Origin: an uncultured Sphingomonadaceae bacterium
GTDB taxonomy: Bacteria > Pseudomonadota > Alphaproteobacteria > Sphingomonadales > Sphingomonadaceae
Length of the DNA stretch: 64,000 bases
Assembly: GCA_947489315.1 (NCBI GenBank)
Contig: CANLCX010000003.1
Location: forward strand, 248,001 to 312,000
Reading direction: 5' to 3'
This document shows positions 26,050 to 34,191 of the stretch, piece by piece. Below the pieces are notes generated by a model. That model ran no database searches, was not told where the DNA came from, and worked only from the letters and a program-made list of their open reading frames with translations. The position numbers and the translations under genes were made by a program. Each line of letters opens with the position of its first letter. Position 1 is the first letter of the stretch.

Positions 26050-26081
26050 GACCCCCAGGGAGAAAACTCTTTTAAGAAGCG

Positions 26082-26990
26082 CTATTTCTTCGCTTCCTCT
26101 GCTGCACGTTCGGCATCAATCATTTCTTTGAACACCGTCCAGGTGGTTTCGTTCTTGCGTGGATCATCACCTGGTGGCGGCGCGGTATACTCAGGATGGT
26201 TGAGGGCAATCTCATCCTTGATCACCTTGGGTAGCTCGTCATAGCTTTTCAGCTTTGCGCCCATAGCGTTGAACACCATTTGCCCTTGCCGTCCGCGCAT
26301 TTTCATCCACGGCATCCAGTCGGAAATCCGCACCCAGCTGATCGACGGATAGGCGGTCGGGTTCTTGGTATCGAGAATTTCGTCCGCCAGCATGGTGAAG
26401 TCAAAAATCTCCATCGCATGATATTTGTTGCCGACATAATCCTGATAATCGCCGGCGAGCACATTGTGGTAAAAAAGCGGCACTTCGATCGGCATGAACA
26501 TCCAATTGCCCTGCTGCCGGATATTGGGAAGCGTATAGGGCGTGCCATCGGCGCGATAGGGATAGTTGGGGCGGCTGTTTACCGGATCATTGGCAATCTG
26601 CATGACCTTGACGGTCTCGCCGGTCCACGGATTGTCCCAGGTGCGCAGCACTTCATTGGTTTTGGGATCAAGATAGAACATCACTTCGCGGCTGACTTGC
26701 CGGTATCCGACACCGCGCTTTGGATCTTCGACCTTCACGCATTGGCGAACATTCATTCCCTCACCATTATATAAGTGCTTGTCAGGTTCGCCCTGTACGC
26801 GAGAATAGACTTTGCCCGACCAATGATAAACGGCGGGAACACCATCGGCCGTGCCGCATTGCGCGCGTTTCATGATTTCTAGAGCATCTTCTGGTTTTTT
26901 CGGATCCAGCGTTCGCGCGGATGAAGGGGCGCTGAGGACAAAAGATGCCGCCATAGTCGCCAAAGCCGTTGTCTTCAAAAATCGATTCAT
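26082..26990 (-). CDS. Exported DUF1838-family protein
   Basis: A 302-residue protein with a Sec-type signal peptide (MNRFLKTTALATMAASFVLS, cleavage near SSA-RTL). The mature part matches the general look of DUF1838 proteins: LDPKKPEDALEIMKRAQCG at its start, then YHWSGKVYSRVQGEPD and many aromatic residues. The family function is not established. The ATG at 26990 has GGGAGAAG 7 bp upstream; the frame from 27041 adds a non-signal-like leader and is rejected. It is divergent from the CitE operon and shares the operator at 27061-27072. Confidence 0.82.
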   Translation of the reverse strand: MNRFLKTTALATMAASFVLSAPSSARTLDPKKPEDALEIMKRAQCGTADGVPAVYHWSGKVYSRVQGEPDKHLYNGEGMNVRQCVKVEDPKRGVGYRQVSREVMFYLDPKTNEVLRTWDNPWTGETVKVMQIANDPVNSRPNYPYRADGTPYTLPNIRQQGNWMFMPIEVPLFYHNVLAGDYQDYVGNKYHAMEIFDFTMLADEILDTKNPTAYPSISWVRISDWMPWMKMRGRQGQMVFNAMGAKLKSYDELPKVIKDEIALNHPEYTAPPPGDDPRKNETTWTVFKEMIDAERAAEEAKK

Positions 26991-27060
26991 TTCACGCTTC
27001 TCCCAAAATTTTACGTTCAGTGACAATGCAATTAATTTCACTTTCTAGTTGACTTTATAT

Positions 27061-27072
27061 TTGTCCGGACAA
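27061..27072. promoter_or_regulatory. Operator-like palindrome TTGTCCGGACAA (site 5)
   Basis: A perfect match lying between the divergent DUF1838 gene (71 bp away) and the CitE gene (43 bp away). As at site 1, TATATT abuts the left edge and a TTGACT hexamer is at 27049-27054, so the regulator would sit on the core promoter. Confidence 0.75.
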
Positions 27073-27114
27073 ATTGTGAAGGGGCAATATCAATCAATCA
27101 TGATAATGGAACTT

Positions 27115-27924
27115 ATGTCCGGTTTTACCAACTTCCTTTTTGTACCCGCCAATCGCCCTGAACGCTTTGAAAAAGCGGCGAATAGTGGTGCTGATCTGAT
27201 CTGTATCGATCTAGAGGATTCGGTCCCCGCTGATCAGAAAGACAGCGCACGCGAATCCGTTTTGGGCGCGTTGAATCTACTCGATTGTTCGAAAACGGCG
27301 GTGCGAATCAATGGCCTTAAAACCGCCGCCGGTCTCGCTGACTTGCTCGCGCTATCCACGGCAAAGCATCTTCCCTCTCTGGTTTTTCTGCCGATGGTCG
27401 AAAGTCCAACAGAGGTTGAAATTGCGCACGCTATTATGGGTGACCGGATTGATGGTCTTGTCCCGCTGATCGAAACGGTCAAAGGCCTGCGCGCCGGTGA
27501 TGCCATCGCTGCGAGCGCCGGAGTTACCGCGATGATGTTCGGCGGCGGTGATTTTTCTGCTGAACTTGGCACGAAGCTCGAATGGGAGCCGCTGTTAGCA
27601 GCGCGCGGAGCGTTCATCTTGTGCTGCGCCTCGGCTGCCGTAACCGCGATTGATGTGCCCTATATTGATATGGGCAACGAAGCGGGTTTGGAAGAAGAAT
27701 CCGGCAAAGCAAAGGCAATGGGTTTTCATGCCAAGGCCGCTATCCATCCAAAACAAATTTCCGCCATTGCCAAGGCGATGAAACCAGATGATGCTGAAAT
27801 TGCTGAGGCCAAAGACGCCATCGAAGCGTTTGACGCTGCGGGCGGCAAGGCAATTAGTCATAATGGCCGTATGTTGGAGGCACCGGTTATGCAACGATAC
27901 CGGCATATCGTCGCTACAGCCTGA
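27115..27924 (+). CDS. CitE-like acyl-CoA lyase (HpcH/HpaI aldolase family)
   Basis: A 269-residue CitE/citramalyl-CoA or malyl-CoA lyase-type protein. Typical features are FLFVPANRPERFEKAA at the N-terminus, DLICIDLEDSVP near residue 37, the Glu in LVPLIETVKGL and the metal-binding Asp in MMFGGGDFSAELG. The reaction would be cleavage of a 3-hydroxy-acyl-CoA into acetyl-CoA or an acyl-CoA plus a keto acid. I chose ATG 27115 because the conserved domain starts there; ATG 27100 is an alternative, with GGGG at 27081-27084. It leads an operon with MaoC, acyl-CoA dehydrogenase and two CaiB genes, reminiscent of itaconate/mesaconate-type CoA pathways. Confidence 0.9.
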   Translation: MSGFTNFLFVPANRPERFEKAANSGADLICIDLEDSVPADQKDSARESVLGALNLLDCSKTAVRINGLKTAAGLADLLALSTAKHLPSLVFLPMVESPTEVEIAHAIMGDRIDGLVPLIETVKGLRAGDAIAASAGVTAMMFGGGDFSAELGTKLEWEPLLAARGAFILCCASAAVTAIDVPYIDMGNEAGLEEESGKAKAMGFHAKAAIHPKQISAIAKAMKPDDAEIAEAKDAIEAFDAAGGKAISHNGRMLEAPVMQRYRHIVATA

Positions 27925-27959
27925 ATATCTAAAACCAATTTACTGATAAGGACAAATAC

Positions 27960-28469
27960 ATGCGTGATGGAGTTATTGAAGTCAGCCCGGGGCGTTTCCG
28001 TGAAACATTCGGGCGTTATTACGAAGATTTTCAAGTCGGCCATATCTACGAGCATCGCCCCGGCCGGACGATCACGGATACGGACAATGTTCATTTCACT
28101 TTGCTGACAATGAACACGCATCCGGCACATTTCGATTATGAATTTGCCAAGAAAACCGAATTTAAGAAACCTTTGGTCTGCTCTCCATTGACCGTCGCAC
28201 TGATGGTTGGAATGAGCGTTTCGGATACCAGCCAGAAAGCCGTGGCCAATTTGGGTTGGGATAAAATTCGCCTCACCCACCCGCTATTTCCTGGCGACAC
28301 GCTCTATGCCGAGAGCGAAGTGCTAAACAAAAAGGAATCCTCCTCACGGCCAGAGCAGGGCATCGTAACAATTAAGACCATCGGCAAAAATCAGGATGAT
28401 AAAGTCGTGTGTACTTTTGAACGCACCATGCTGATCTGGAAACGCGGCTTTGGCGGAGCCGACGATTAA
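27960..28469 (+). CDS. MaoC-like (hot-dog) enoyl-CoA/mesaconyl-CoA hydratase
   Basis: A 169-residue single hot-dog protein of the MaoC dehydratase family. YYEDFQVGHIYEHRPGRTIT near residue 20 is the family start, and NTHPAHFDYEFAK near residue 52 carries the Asp/His-type active-site region. It would hydrate an enoyl-CoA such as itaconyl-, mesaconyl- or citraconyl-CoA, producing the substrate of the CitE-type lyase encoded 35 bp upstream. AAGGA precedes the ATG by 9 bp. Confidence 0.9.
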   Translation: MRDGVIEVSPGRFRETFGRYYEDFQVGHIYEHRPGRTITDTDNVHFTLLTMNTHPAHFDYEFAKKTEFKKPLVCSPLTVALMVGMSVSDTSQKAVANLGWDKIRLTHPLFPGDTLYAESEVLNKKESSSRPEQGIVTIKTIGKNQDDKVVCTFERTMLIWKRGFGGADD

Positions 28470-28536
28470 ACAGGCGAGCGGCTAAAATAAAATGGGGGAG
28501 GGAACCCCAATTTTAAGACATTCAGGAGTGACGATA

Positions 28537-29715
28537 ATGGCAACCGCAATTGATAATGCGCAGCATATGATTGACCCGGAAGAAGAACAGGCTTTCATGG
28601 ACGCAATCCAGAAATGGATCCAACGGTCGGTGAAGCCTGTGGTCATGGAGCATGATCACGAGGATAAGTGGCCTGAGCAGCTCGTCGGTGAAATGGCTGA
28701 TATGGGGTTGTTCGGTGCCACCATCGGTCAAGAATATGGCGGTTTGGGCTTGCCTGCCACCAGCTATGCAAAAATCGTTGCAGAGATTGCCTCGCATTGG
28801 ATGGCGATTACCGGTATTTTCAATTCGCACCTGATCATGGCTTGTGCGGTTGAGCGTTTCGGTACGTCCCAACAAAAATCCAAATGGCTTCCCAAATTTG
28901 CCAGCGGAGAAATTCGTGGCGGACTGGCTTTGACCGAACCCAATGCAGGAACCGATTTGCAGGCGATCCGTACCACGGCGGTGCGGGACGGTGACGAATA
29001 TGTCATCAATGGCACCAAGACGTGGATATCTAATGGCATAAACGGCAGTTGTTTTGCGCTGCTGGTTAAAACCGATCCCAAAGCCGAACCGCGCTATAAG
29101 GGCATGAGCCTGATGATCGCGCCCAAGGGGGAGGGTTTTACGGTTGGCAAGAAGTTCAAAAAGCTGGGCTATAATGCTATCGACAGTGCGGAACTGGTGT
29201 TCGACAATTATCGTATTCCAGCGGAGAACCTGATCGGCGGCGTCGAAGGACAGGGCTTCTTCCAGGCCACTGGCGGTCTGGAACTGGGCCGGATCAATGT
29301 CGCTGCGCGCGGTGTTGGGCTGGCGGAAGGGTCCTTGCGGCTTGCCACCGAATATGCGCAGTTGCGTGAGACCATGGGCAAGCCGATTTCCGAACATCAG
29401 GCGATCCAACTCAAGCTTGGCGAAATGGTGACCCGGGCACGGGCGGCGCGTTTGCTGACCCTTGATGCGGCAGAAGCCTATGATCGCGGTGAACGCTGTG
29501 ATCTCGAAGCAGGCATGGCGAAATATTTTGCCTCCGAAGCGGCGGTCCGCAATTCGGAGGAATCGATGCGTGTCCATGGCGGCTATGCCTATTCCAAAGA
29601 ATATGAGATTGAACGCTATTATCGCGACTCTTTACTGATGTGTATTGGCGAAGGAACCAATGAGATGCAGCGAATGATCATTTCCAAACAGTGGGTTAAG
29701 AGGAACCCTGCATGA
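28537..29715 (+). CDS. Acyl-CoA dehydrogenase
   Basis: A 392-residue flavin acyl-CoA dehydrogenase. Recognisable segments are GGLALTEPNAGTDLQAIRTTA near residue 127 (split: ALTEPNAGTD is the family signature), KTWISNG, and the C-terminal GEGTNEMQRMIISKQW with the catalytic-base Glu. It oxidises an acyl-CoA at the alpha-beta position, feeding the MaoC hydratase. The ATG at 28537 has AGGAG 9 bp upstream; the 15-codon longer frame lies before this ribosome binding site. The gene is followed by a 125-bp nested palindrome. Confidence 0.95.
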   Translation: MATAIDNAQHMIDPEEEQAFMDAIQKWIQRSVKPVVMEHDHEDKWPEQLVGEMADMGLFGATIGQEYGGLGLPATSYAKIVAEIASHWMAITGIFNSHLIMACAVERFGTSQQKSKWLPKFASGEIRGGLALTEPNAGTDLQAIRTTAVRDGDEYVINGTKTWISNGINGSCFALLVKTDPKAEPRYKGMSLMIAPKGEGFTVGKKFKKLGYNAIDSAELVFDNYRIPAENLIGGVEGQGFFQATGGLELGRINVAARGVGLAEGSLRLATEYAQLRETMGKPISEHQAIQLKLGEMVTRARAARLLTLDAAEAYDRGERCDLEAGMAKYFASEAAVRNSEESMRVHGGYAYSKEYEIERYYRDSLLMCIGEGTNEMQRMIISKQWVKRNPA

Positions 29716-29728
29716 TGGTAAGAACAAA

Positions 29729-29853
29729 AAAGCCCCTCCTTTTTAAAGGAGGGGTTGGGGTGGTTGCGATATGCAATATCGCTCGCGAAGAAAATTTGCG
29801 AAATGTGGCCGACTCCTCCACCCCAAACCCCTCCTCTGAAGAGGAGGGGCTTT
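29729..29853. repeat. 125-bp nested palindromic repeat element
   Basis: Two hairpins, 29733-29754 (CCCCTCC with GGAGGGG) and 29828-29849 (CCCCTCCTC with GAGGAGGGG), are themselves arranged as an imperfect inverted repeat about 35 bp per arm, bounded by AAAG and CTTT. The whole looks like a miniature palindromic intergenic element (REP or MITE class) with no coding capacity. It sits between the acyl-CoA dehydrogenase and the CaiB gene, and its right end (GGAGGGG, 8 bp before the ATG) provides the Shine-Dalgarno sequence of the next gene. Confidence 0.85.
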
Positions 29854-29857
29854 AATC

Positions 29858-31051
29858 ATGGGTGTCAAACAACCCCTCAAAGGCTTTCGCGTTCTTTCCG
29901 CGGAACAATATGGCGCCGGTCCTTATGGCACTATGTTCCTCGCGCAAATGGGCGCCGATGTCATCAAGATCGAACCACCAAAAGGGGGCGACACGGCGCG
30001 GCATGTTGGTCCGCATTGGTTGCGTGAACAGGAAAGCCTCTATTTTCAAAGTTTCAATCTCAATAAACGCTCGCTCACCCTCGACCTGCGGACTGATGAA
30101 GGTCAGAAGGTGCTGCATGATCTCGCCAAAGACGCGCATGTCGTAGCAAATAATCTGCGCGGCGATGTGCCGGATAAAATTGGCTTGAACTATGATGCGT
30201 TGAAAGCCGTCAATCCTGCGATCATCTGCGCGCATATCTCCGCCTATGGGCGCGGCAATGAGCGGTCAAAGTGGCCCGGTTATGATTATTTGATGCAGGC
30301 CGAGGCCGGTTTCTGCGCTCTGACGGGCGATCCGGATGGGCCGCCTGTGCGCTTTGGTCTGTCGATGGTGGATTTCATGACGGGTACGATGGCGGCAGTT
30401 GGTTTACTCGCCGCCTTGCTGGATTCGCAACGGTCTGGTGAAGGCTGTGATGTCGATGTCGACCTGTTATCGGCGGCTGTGCATCAGACCAGCTACCCGG
30501 CGCTTTGGTATATGAATGAAGAGGATGTCACGGGCCGCGCGCCTTATGGGGCGCATCCTTCGGCGACGCCAAGCCAGATGTTCAAGGCGGCGGATGGCTG
30601 GATGTTTGTCATGGCGCAGTTGCCGAAATTCTGGACGATCTTATGTGAGCGGATTGGCCAAGAAGCGCTGATCACCGACCCACGCTTTGATACACCGGCC
30701 AATCGCCTGACCAACCGCGCAGCGCTTTCGGATTTACTGGGCGCGGTTTTTGCTGCCCAGCCGGTGGCGTATTGGCTGGAACTGCTTCAGGGATTGATGC
30801 CGATTGCACCCGTTTATGATTTGGATCAGGCGCTGGATAGTCCATGGCTGAAAACCATCGGCATGCGTGATACGGTCAGCCATCCGGATCGCGCGGATAT
30901 GAATGTTTTGTCCAGCCCGATCAAACTCAACGGTGAACGGCTGCCAAACCGCGCGGGACCGCTGCTCGGCGCTGATAGTGATGCGGTATTGGCCGAAGCT
31001 GGTTATGATGCAGATGCGATTGCCGACCTGCGCGCGAAAGGGATAGTCTGA
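29858..31051 (+). CDS. CaiB/BaiF (family III) CoA-transferase 2
   Basis: A 397-residue family III CoA-transferase. It has LKGFRVLSAEQYGAGPYGTM at the N-terminus, GADVIKIEPP near residue 33, LNKRSLTLDLR near residue 67, and the probable catalytic Asp in GLSMVDFMTG near residue 170. The ribosome binding site is GAGGAGGGG within the right arm of the palindromic element, which can pair into a hairpin and might lower translation. It forms a tandem pair with the next gene, 7 bp away, possibly a heteromeric transferase. Confidence 0.92.
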   Translation: MGVKQPLKGFRVLSAEQYGAGPYGTMFLAQMGADVIKIEPPKGGDTARHVGPHWLREQESLYFQSFNLNKRSLTLDLRTDEGQKVLHDLAKDAHVVANNLRGDVPDKIGLNYDALKAVNPAIICAHISAYGRGNERSKWPGYDYLMQAEAGFCALTGDPDGPPVRFGLSMVDFMTGTMAAVGLLAALLDSQRSGEGCDVDVDLLSAAVHQTSYPALWYMNEEDVTGRAPYGAHPSATPSQMFKAADGWMFVMAQLPKFWTILCERIGQEALITDPRFDTPANRLTNRAALSDLLGAVFAAQPVAYWLELLQGLMPIAPVYDLDQALDSPWLKTIGMRDTVSHPDRADMNVLSSPIKLNGERLPNRAGPLLGADSDAVLAEAGYDADAIADLRAKGIV

Positions 31052-31058
31052 AACTCCA

Positions 31059-32147
31059 ATGGCCAAACTAACGGGTATCAAGGTCATTGACCTCTCGCTT
31101 TTTCTGCCGGGCCCGATGCTCAGCATGATGATGGCCGACCATGGTGCAGAGGTGATCAAGGTCGAACCCCCTGCCGGCGATCCGGCGCGGGCTATGGAGC
31201 CAATGGAAGCCGGACAATCGGTTTGGTTCCGTAATCTCAATCGCGGCAAGCAGGCGCTGGCGCTGGATCTCAAATCCGATGAAGGCCGAGCACAGTTGTG
31301 GGATTTACTGGCCGATGCTGACGTGATGATCGAGGGCTTTCGGCCTGGTGTCATGAAGCGGCTCGGTTTTGACTATGCAGCCGTTTCTGAACGTCACCCG
31401 AAAATCGTTTATTGCTCGATCTCGGCCTTTGGGCAAGAGGGCGAAATGGCGCATCATCCCGCCCATGATCTGGCGGTGCAGGCCTTGTCCGGTTTTCTGT
31501 CGGTCAATGATGGTGCGGATGGAACGCCGGTGGTACCCGGTGTGCCGTCGGCCGATATGGCGGCTGGCCTGAATGGATTATCGGCGGTGCTGATGGCGTT
31601 GATCGGACGCGAGAAATCGGGCGAGGGCGACTATATCGACATCGCGATGTTTGACTCCATGCTCCCCTGGTGTACCCATACCGCTGGGTCAGCCATTTCC
31701 GGAGGTGCATCACCACAATCGCAATCGCAACGTTCCTTGGGCGGCGCGGCCTTTTACAATGTTTACCAAACCGCCGACGGAAAGCATGTGGTGCTCGGCG
31801 CGCGGGAGATAAAATTCGCGCGAAATTTGCTTACGGCACTGGAAAGGCTAGATTTATTGCCGCTCGCCGAGGCAGAGCCGGGCTCGGGCCAAGCGCCACT
31901 AATTGCCTATTTGCGCGGAACCTTCGTAACCAAAACCCGCGATGAATGGGTCGAGTGGTTTGCTGACAAGGACGTTGCTTTCTCTCCCGTTCTCGATTTT
32001 CGTGAAGCGTTGGATCAAGGTTTCCTGCGTGAACGCGGCCTCTTGATCGAAGCCCATGGCAGTCATCAAATCGCGCCATCCTTCCGCTTCGCATCGGAAA
32101 CAGGCTGGCAGGCAGATGATGCCCCGCTCCCAGACGAGCCGCAATGA
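31059..32147 (+). CDS. CaiB/BaiF (family III) CoA-transferase 3
   Basis: A 362-residue family III CoA-transferase, shorter than its neighbour. Visible features are IKVIDLSLFLPGPMLSMMMADHGAEVIKVEPP across residues 6-37, LNRGKQALALDLKS, and the Asp in PSADMAAGLNG near residue 168. It may act with the transferase upstream or on a different acid. It ends 9 bp before the convergent GntR gene with no visible intrinsic terminator between them. Confidence 0.92.
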   Translation: MAKLTGIKVIDLSLFLPGPMLSMMMADHGAEVIKVEPPAGDPARAMEPMEAGQSVWFRNLNRGKQALALDLKSDEGRAQLWDLLADADVMIEGFRPGVMKRLGFDYAAVSERHPKIVYCSISAFGQEGEMAHHPAHDLAVQALSGFLSVNDGADGTPVVPGVPSADMAAGLNGLSAVLMALIGREKSGEGDYIDIAMFDSMLPWCTHTAGSAISGGASPQSQSQRSLGGAAFYNVYQTADGKHVVLGAREIKFARNLLTALERLDLLPLAEAEPGSGQAPLIAYLRGTFVTKTRDEWVEWFADKDVAFSPVLDFREALDQGFLRERGLLIEAHGSHQIAPSFRFASETGWQADDAPLPDEPQ

Positions 32148-32155
32148 CGCTGGCT

Positions 32156-32935
32156 CTAGTCCACCTCGATATGCATCGAATAGGCAAAGCGTTCGCCAGG
32201 ATGATAGCTGGCGGAAATCTCGAACATCCGGTCGGCCTCGTCAAAATAGCAACGCAATATACGCAGCACCGGATCGCCTTTTTCCAGACCCAGATCAGCG
32301 AGAATATCTTTCGTACCCTTAATCGCCTGAATATCCTGCGTTACCCGCGTTACACTGACTTTCCCAAGCGTTTCAATCTGACCAAACAAAGTGGTTGCGT
32401 TGACGTCAATCTGCGCCACAGCATCGGCCAATTCCGGGTGAACCCAAGCCTCGGTCACAGCAATGGGCCGTTTGCGTCCAGGCTTCATGCGCTTGCCGCG
32501 AAAGGCGAACCAGGCACCATCGGCCTTGGCCCCGATTTGCTCGGCAACATCATATGGAATGGCACCAGTTTTCTTCTGTTCAAATGCAATCGTAGTGTCG
32601 CGGGCATATTGCAGAATCTCGCCAACATTACTCAGCGGCTGGTGCAGTGCCCCGGCGCGCGCCGTCGCAGGTTGAACCACCGTTCCGGAACCGCGTTTGC
32701 GTTTGATCAAACCCTCGGCGGTCAGCTTGCGCAGAGCTTCCCGAACCGTGAACCGGCTGACATCGTATTTTTTGCACAACACAGATTCGGTTGGGAAATC
32801 GCCGGGATCGGAATAGTCGCCGCGCAAAACTGCCTCGCGCAGTTCATCCGCCAATTCCAGATAGCGCGGTTTTTTCTTCGCCGAGCTTTTGGTTTTAGCG
32901 GGCGCTTTGGCGACCAAATTTTCTCTCCCAGACAT
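32156..32935 (-). CDS. GntR-family (HutC/UTRA type) transcriptional regulator
   Basis: A 259-residue regulator. After a basic N-terminal tail (KAPAKTKSSAKKKPRY) comes a GntR winged helix-turn-helix with DFPTESVLCKKYDVSRFTVREALRKL, spanning about residues 45-70, and the wing KRKRGSGTVV. The rest (about residues 105-255) fits a UTRA effector-binding domain, ending with RCYFDEADRMFEISASYHPGERF. It is the only GntR-type regulator in the window and the best candidate to bind the TTGTCCGGACAA palindromes. It is divergent from the PrpD operon, 26 bp apart, with a weak site (32989-33000) just inside that operon's first gene. Confidence 0.93.
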   Translation of the reverse strand: MSGRENLVAKAPAKTKSSAKKKPRYLELADELREAVLRGDYSDPGDFPTESVLCKKYDVSRFTVREALRKLTAEGLIKRKRGSGTVVQPATARAGALHQPLSNVGEILQYARDTTIAFEQKKTGAIPYDVAEQIGAKADGAWFAFRGKRMKPGRKRPIAVTEAWVHPELADAVAQIDVNATTLFGQIETLGKVSVTRVTQDIQAIKGTKDILADLGLEKGDPVLRILRCYFDEADRMFEISASYHPGERFAYSMHIEVD

Positions 32936-32961
32936 AGCTCAGTCTTAGGACGGGTGCAGCG

Positions 32962-34191
32962 ATGACGCAAGAGAGCCTGACCGAGAAATTGTCCGTACAT
33001 TTGATGCGGCCCATTGATGAGGCGACACGGCAACGGGCAAGGTTGCATTTGCTCGATTGGCTGGGCTGTGTGGCTGGGGCGCGCAATTCAGGGCCGGTGA
33101 AAAAGAAGCTAGGGGATTTCAGCAGCCGATCTGCATGGCTAGGTAATGTCCTAGAGATGGATGATGTGCACCGCAGCTCAATCCTGCACCCGGGACCTGT
33201 TATTTGGCCGGCGCTTGAAAGTCCTGCGGGAACAATGAATTCGTTCCTTGATGCAGCCGTCCGTGGATATGAAGCTATCATAGCAATCGGGTCGACCTTC
33301 GATGACCGGCATTATTCCTTTTATCACAATACCGCGACGGCTGGGGTGTTTGGAGCAGCCATAGTCTCTATGGGCGACGAGGGATTGGATCAGCAGATCA
33401 TGGTCAACGCCATGGGGCTCGTAGGCAGCATTGCAGGCGGATTATGGCAAATGCGTCATGAGCATTCGGACGCTAAACAATGGCATATATCGCACGCCCA
33501 TATGAGTGGAATCGAAGCCGGAATGGCTGCGGAAGACGGCGCTACCGGCCCCCGTTTCATACTTGAAGGCCCACAAGGTCTCTACGCCGCGACTTGTGAA
33601 AATCCAAAACCGATGACCTTCCCGGATCAATGGCGAATCCATGAAGTCAGTTTCAAACCATGGGGGGCTTGCCGACATGCTCATCCCGCTATCGATGCCG
33701 CCTTGGAACTGAAGGCAAAACTACACGCGCTCGATGGCGATATTCATGTGGAAACCTATGCCGATGCGATCAGTTTTTGCGACCGACCTGATCCACAGTC
33801 CGTTGTTGATGCAAAATTCTCGATCCAGCACGCTTTGGCCATTGTTGTCGAGCGAGGCGTTCCGCAGCTAGCAGATTTTGGACCGACGGCTATCGCTGCG
33901 CTCGCCAAAGCCCGCAGCCGTATCAAAGTTTCGGAAGCGAGCGATATTACGGCGCGTTACCCAGGTCATTATGGCGCGCGGGTCACCGCAGGCGGCGAAA
34001 GCATCGAACTGGTCGATACGCTGGGCGATCCAGAACGACCTTTGTCTCACGAAGGCGTGACCAAGAAGGCTCGTGCGCTTGTTGCCTGGGGCGGATTAGC
34101 AGACAAGGAAGCAGATCGCGCCATTGATCTGGCGCTTAAAACGGATGATCCACATCAGATTCAGCAGATGCTGCAGGATTGGCTGTCATGA
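32962..34191 (+). CDS. MmgE/PrpD family protein 1
   Basis: A 409-residue member of the MmgE/PrpD family (2-methylcitrate dehydratase, cis-aconitate decarboxylase and relatives). Family features are the helical start with LLDWLGCVAGAR near residue 30, LEMDDVHRSSILHPGPVIWPAL at about residues 70-90, and SFKPWGACRHAHPAIDAALEL near residue 230. It is somewhat shorter than usual (about 450). It is first in a plus-strand operon, and its stop overlaps the ATG of a second, divergent PrpD gene, so a heterodimer is likely. The expected chemistry is (de)hydration, decarboxylation or isomerisation of a small acid. Confidence 0.88.
   Translation: MTQESLTEKLSVHLMRPIDEATRQRARLHLLDWLGCVAGARNSGPVKKKLGDFSSRSAWLGNVLEMDDVHRSSILHPGPVIWPALESPAGTMNSFLDAAVRGYEAIIAIGSTFDDRHYSFYHNTATAGVFGAAIVSMGDEGLDQQIMVNAMGLVGSIAGGLWQMRHEHSDAKQWHISHAHMSGIEAGMAAEDGATGPRFILEGPQGLYAATCENPKPMTFPDQWRIHEVSFKPWGACRHAHPAIDAALELKAKLHALDGDIHVETYADAISFCDRPDPQSVVDAKFSIQHALAIVVERGVPQLADFGPTAIAALAKARSRIKVSEASDITARYPGHYGARVTAGGESIELVDTLGDPERPLSHEGVTKKARALVAWGGLADKEADRAIDLALKTDDPHQIQQMLQDWLS
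32989..33000. promoter_or_regulatory. Weak operator-like site TTGTCCGTACAT (site 10)
   Basis: Ten of 12 bases match the palindrome. It lies inside codons 10-13 of the PrpD gene and 54 bp upstream of the divergent GntR start, which would suit autoregulation. Being in coding sequence, it may be coincidence. Confidence 0.35.

Noticed and set aside
28522-29577. A 351-codon open frame antisense to the acyl-CoA dehydrogenase
   Set aside because: Low-complexity translation with no domain, no ribosome binding site, and the sense strand encodes a complete conserved enzyme.
29733-29754. An intrinsic terminator of the acyl-CoA dehydrogenase gene
   Set aside because: The stem is strong but T residues lie in the loop instead of after the stem, and the structure is part of the larger nested repeat.
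29729-29853. An insertion sequence
   Set aside because: Palindromic but far too short for a transposase, and no coding frame; treated as a miniature repeat.
32144-32965. A 273-codon open frame antisense to the GntR regulator
   Set aside because: The minus strand gives a full GntR plus UTRA protein; this frame has no recognisable protein features.
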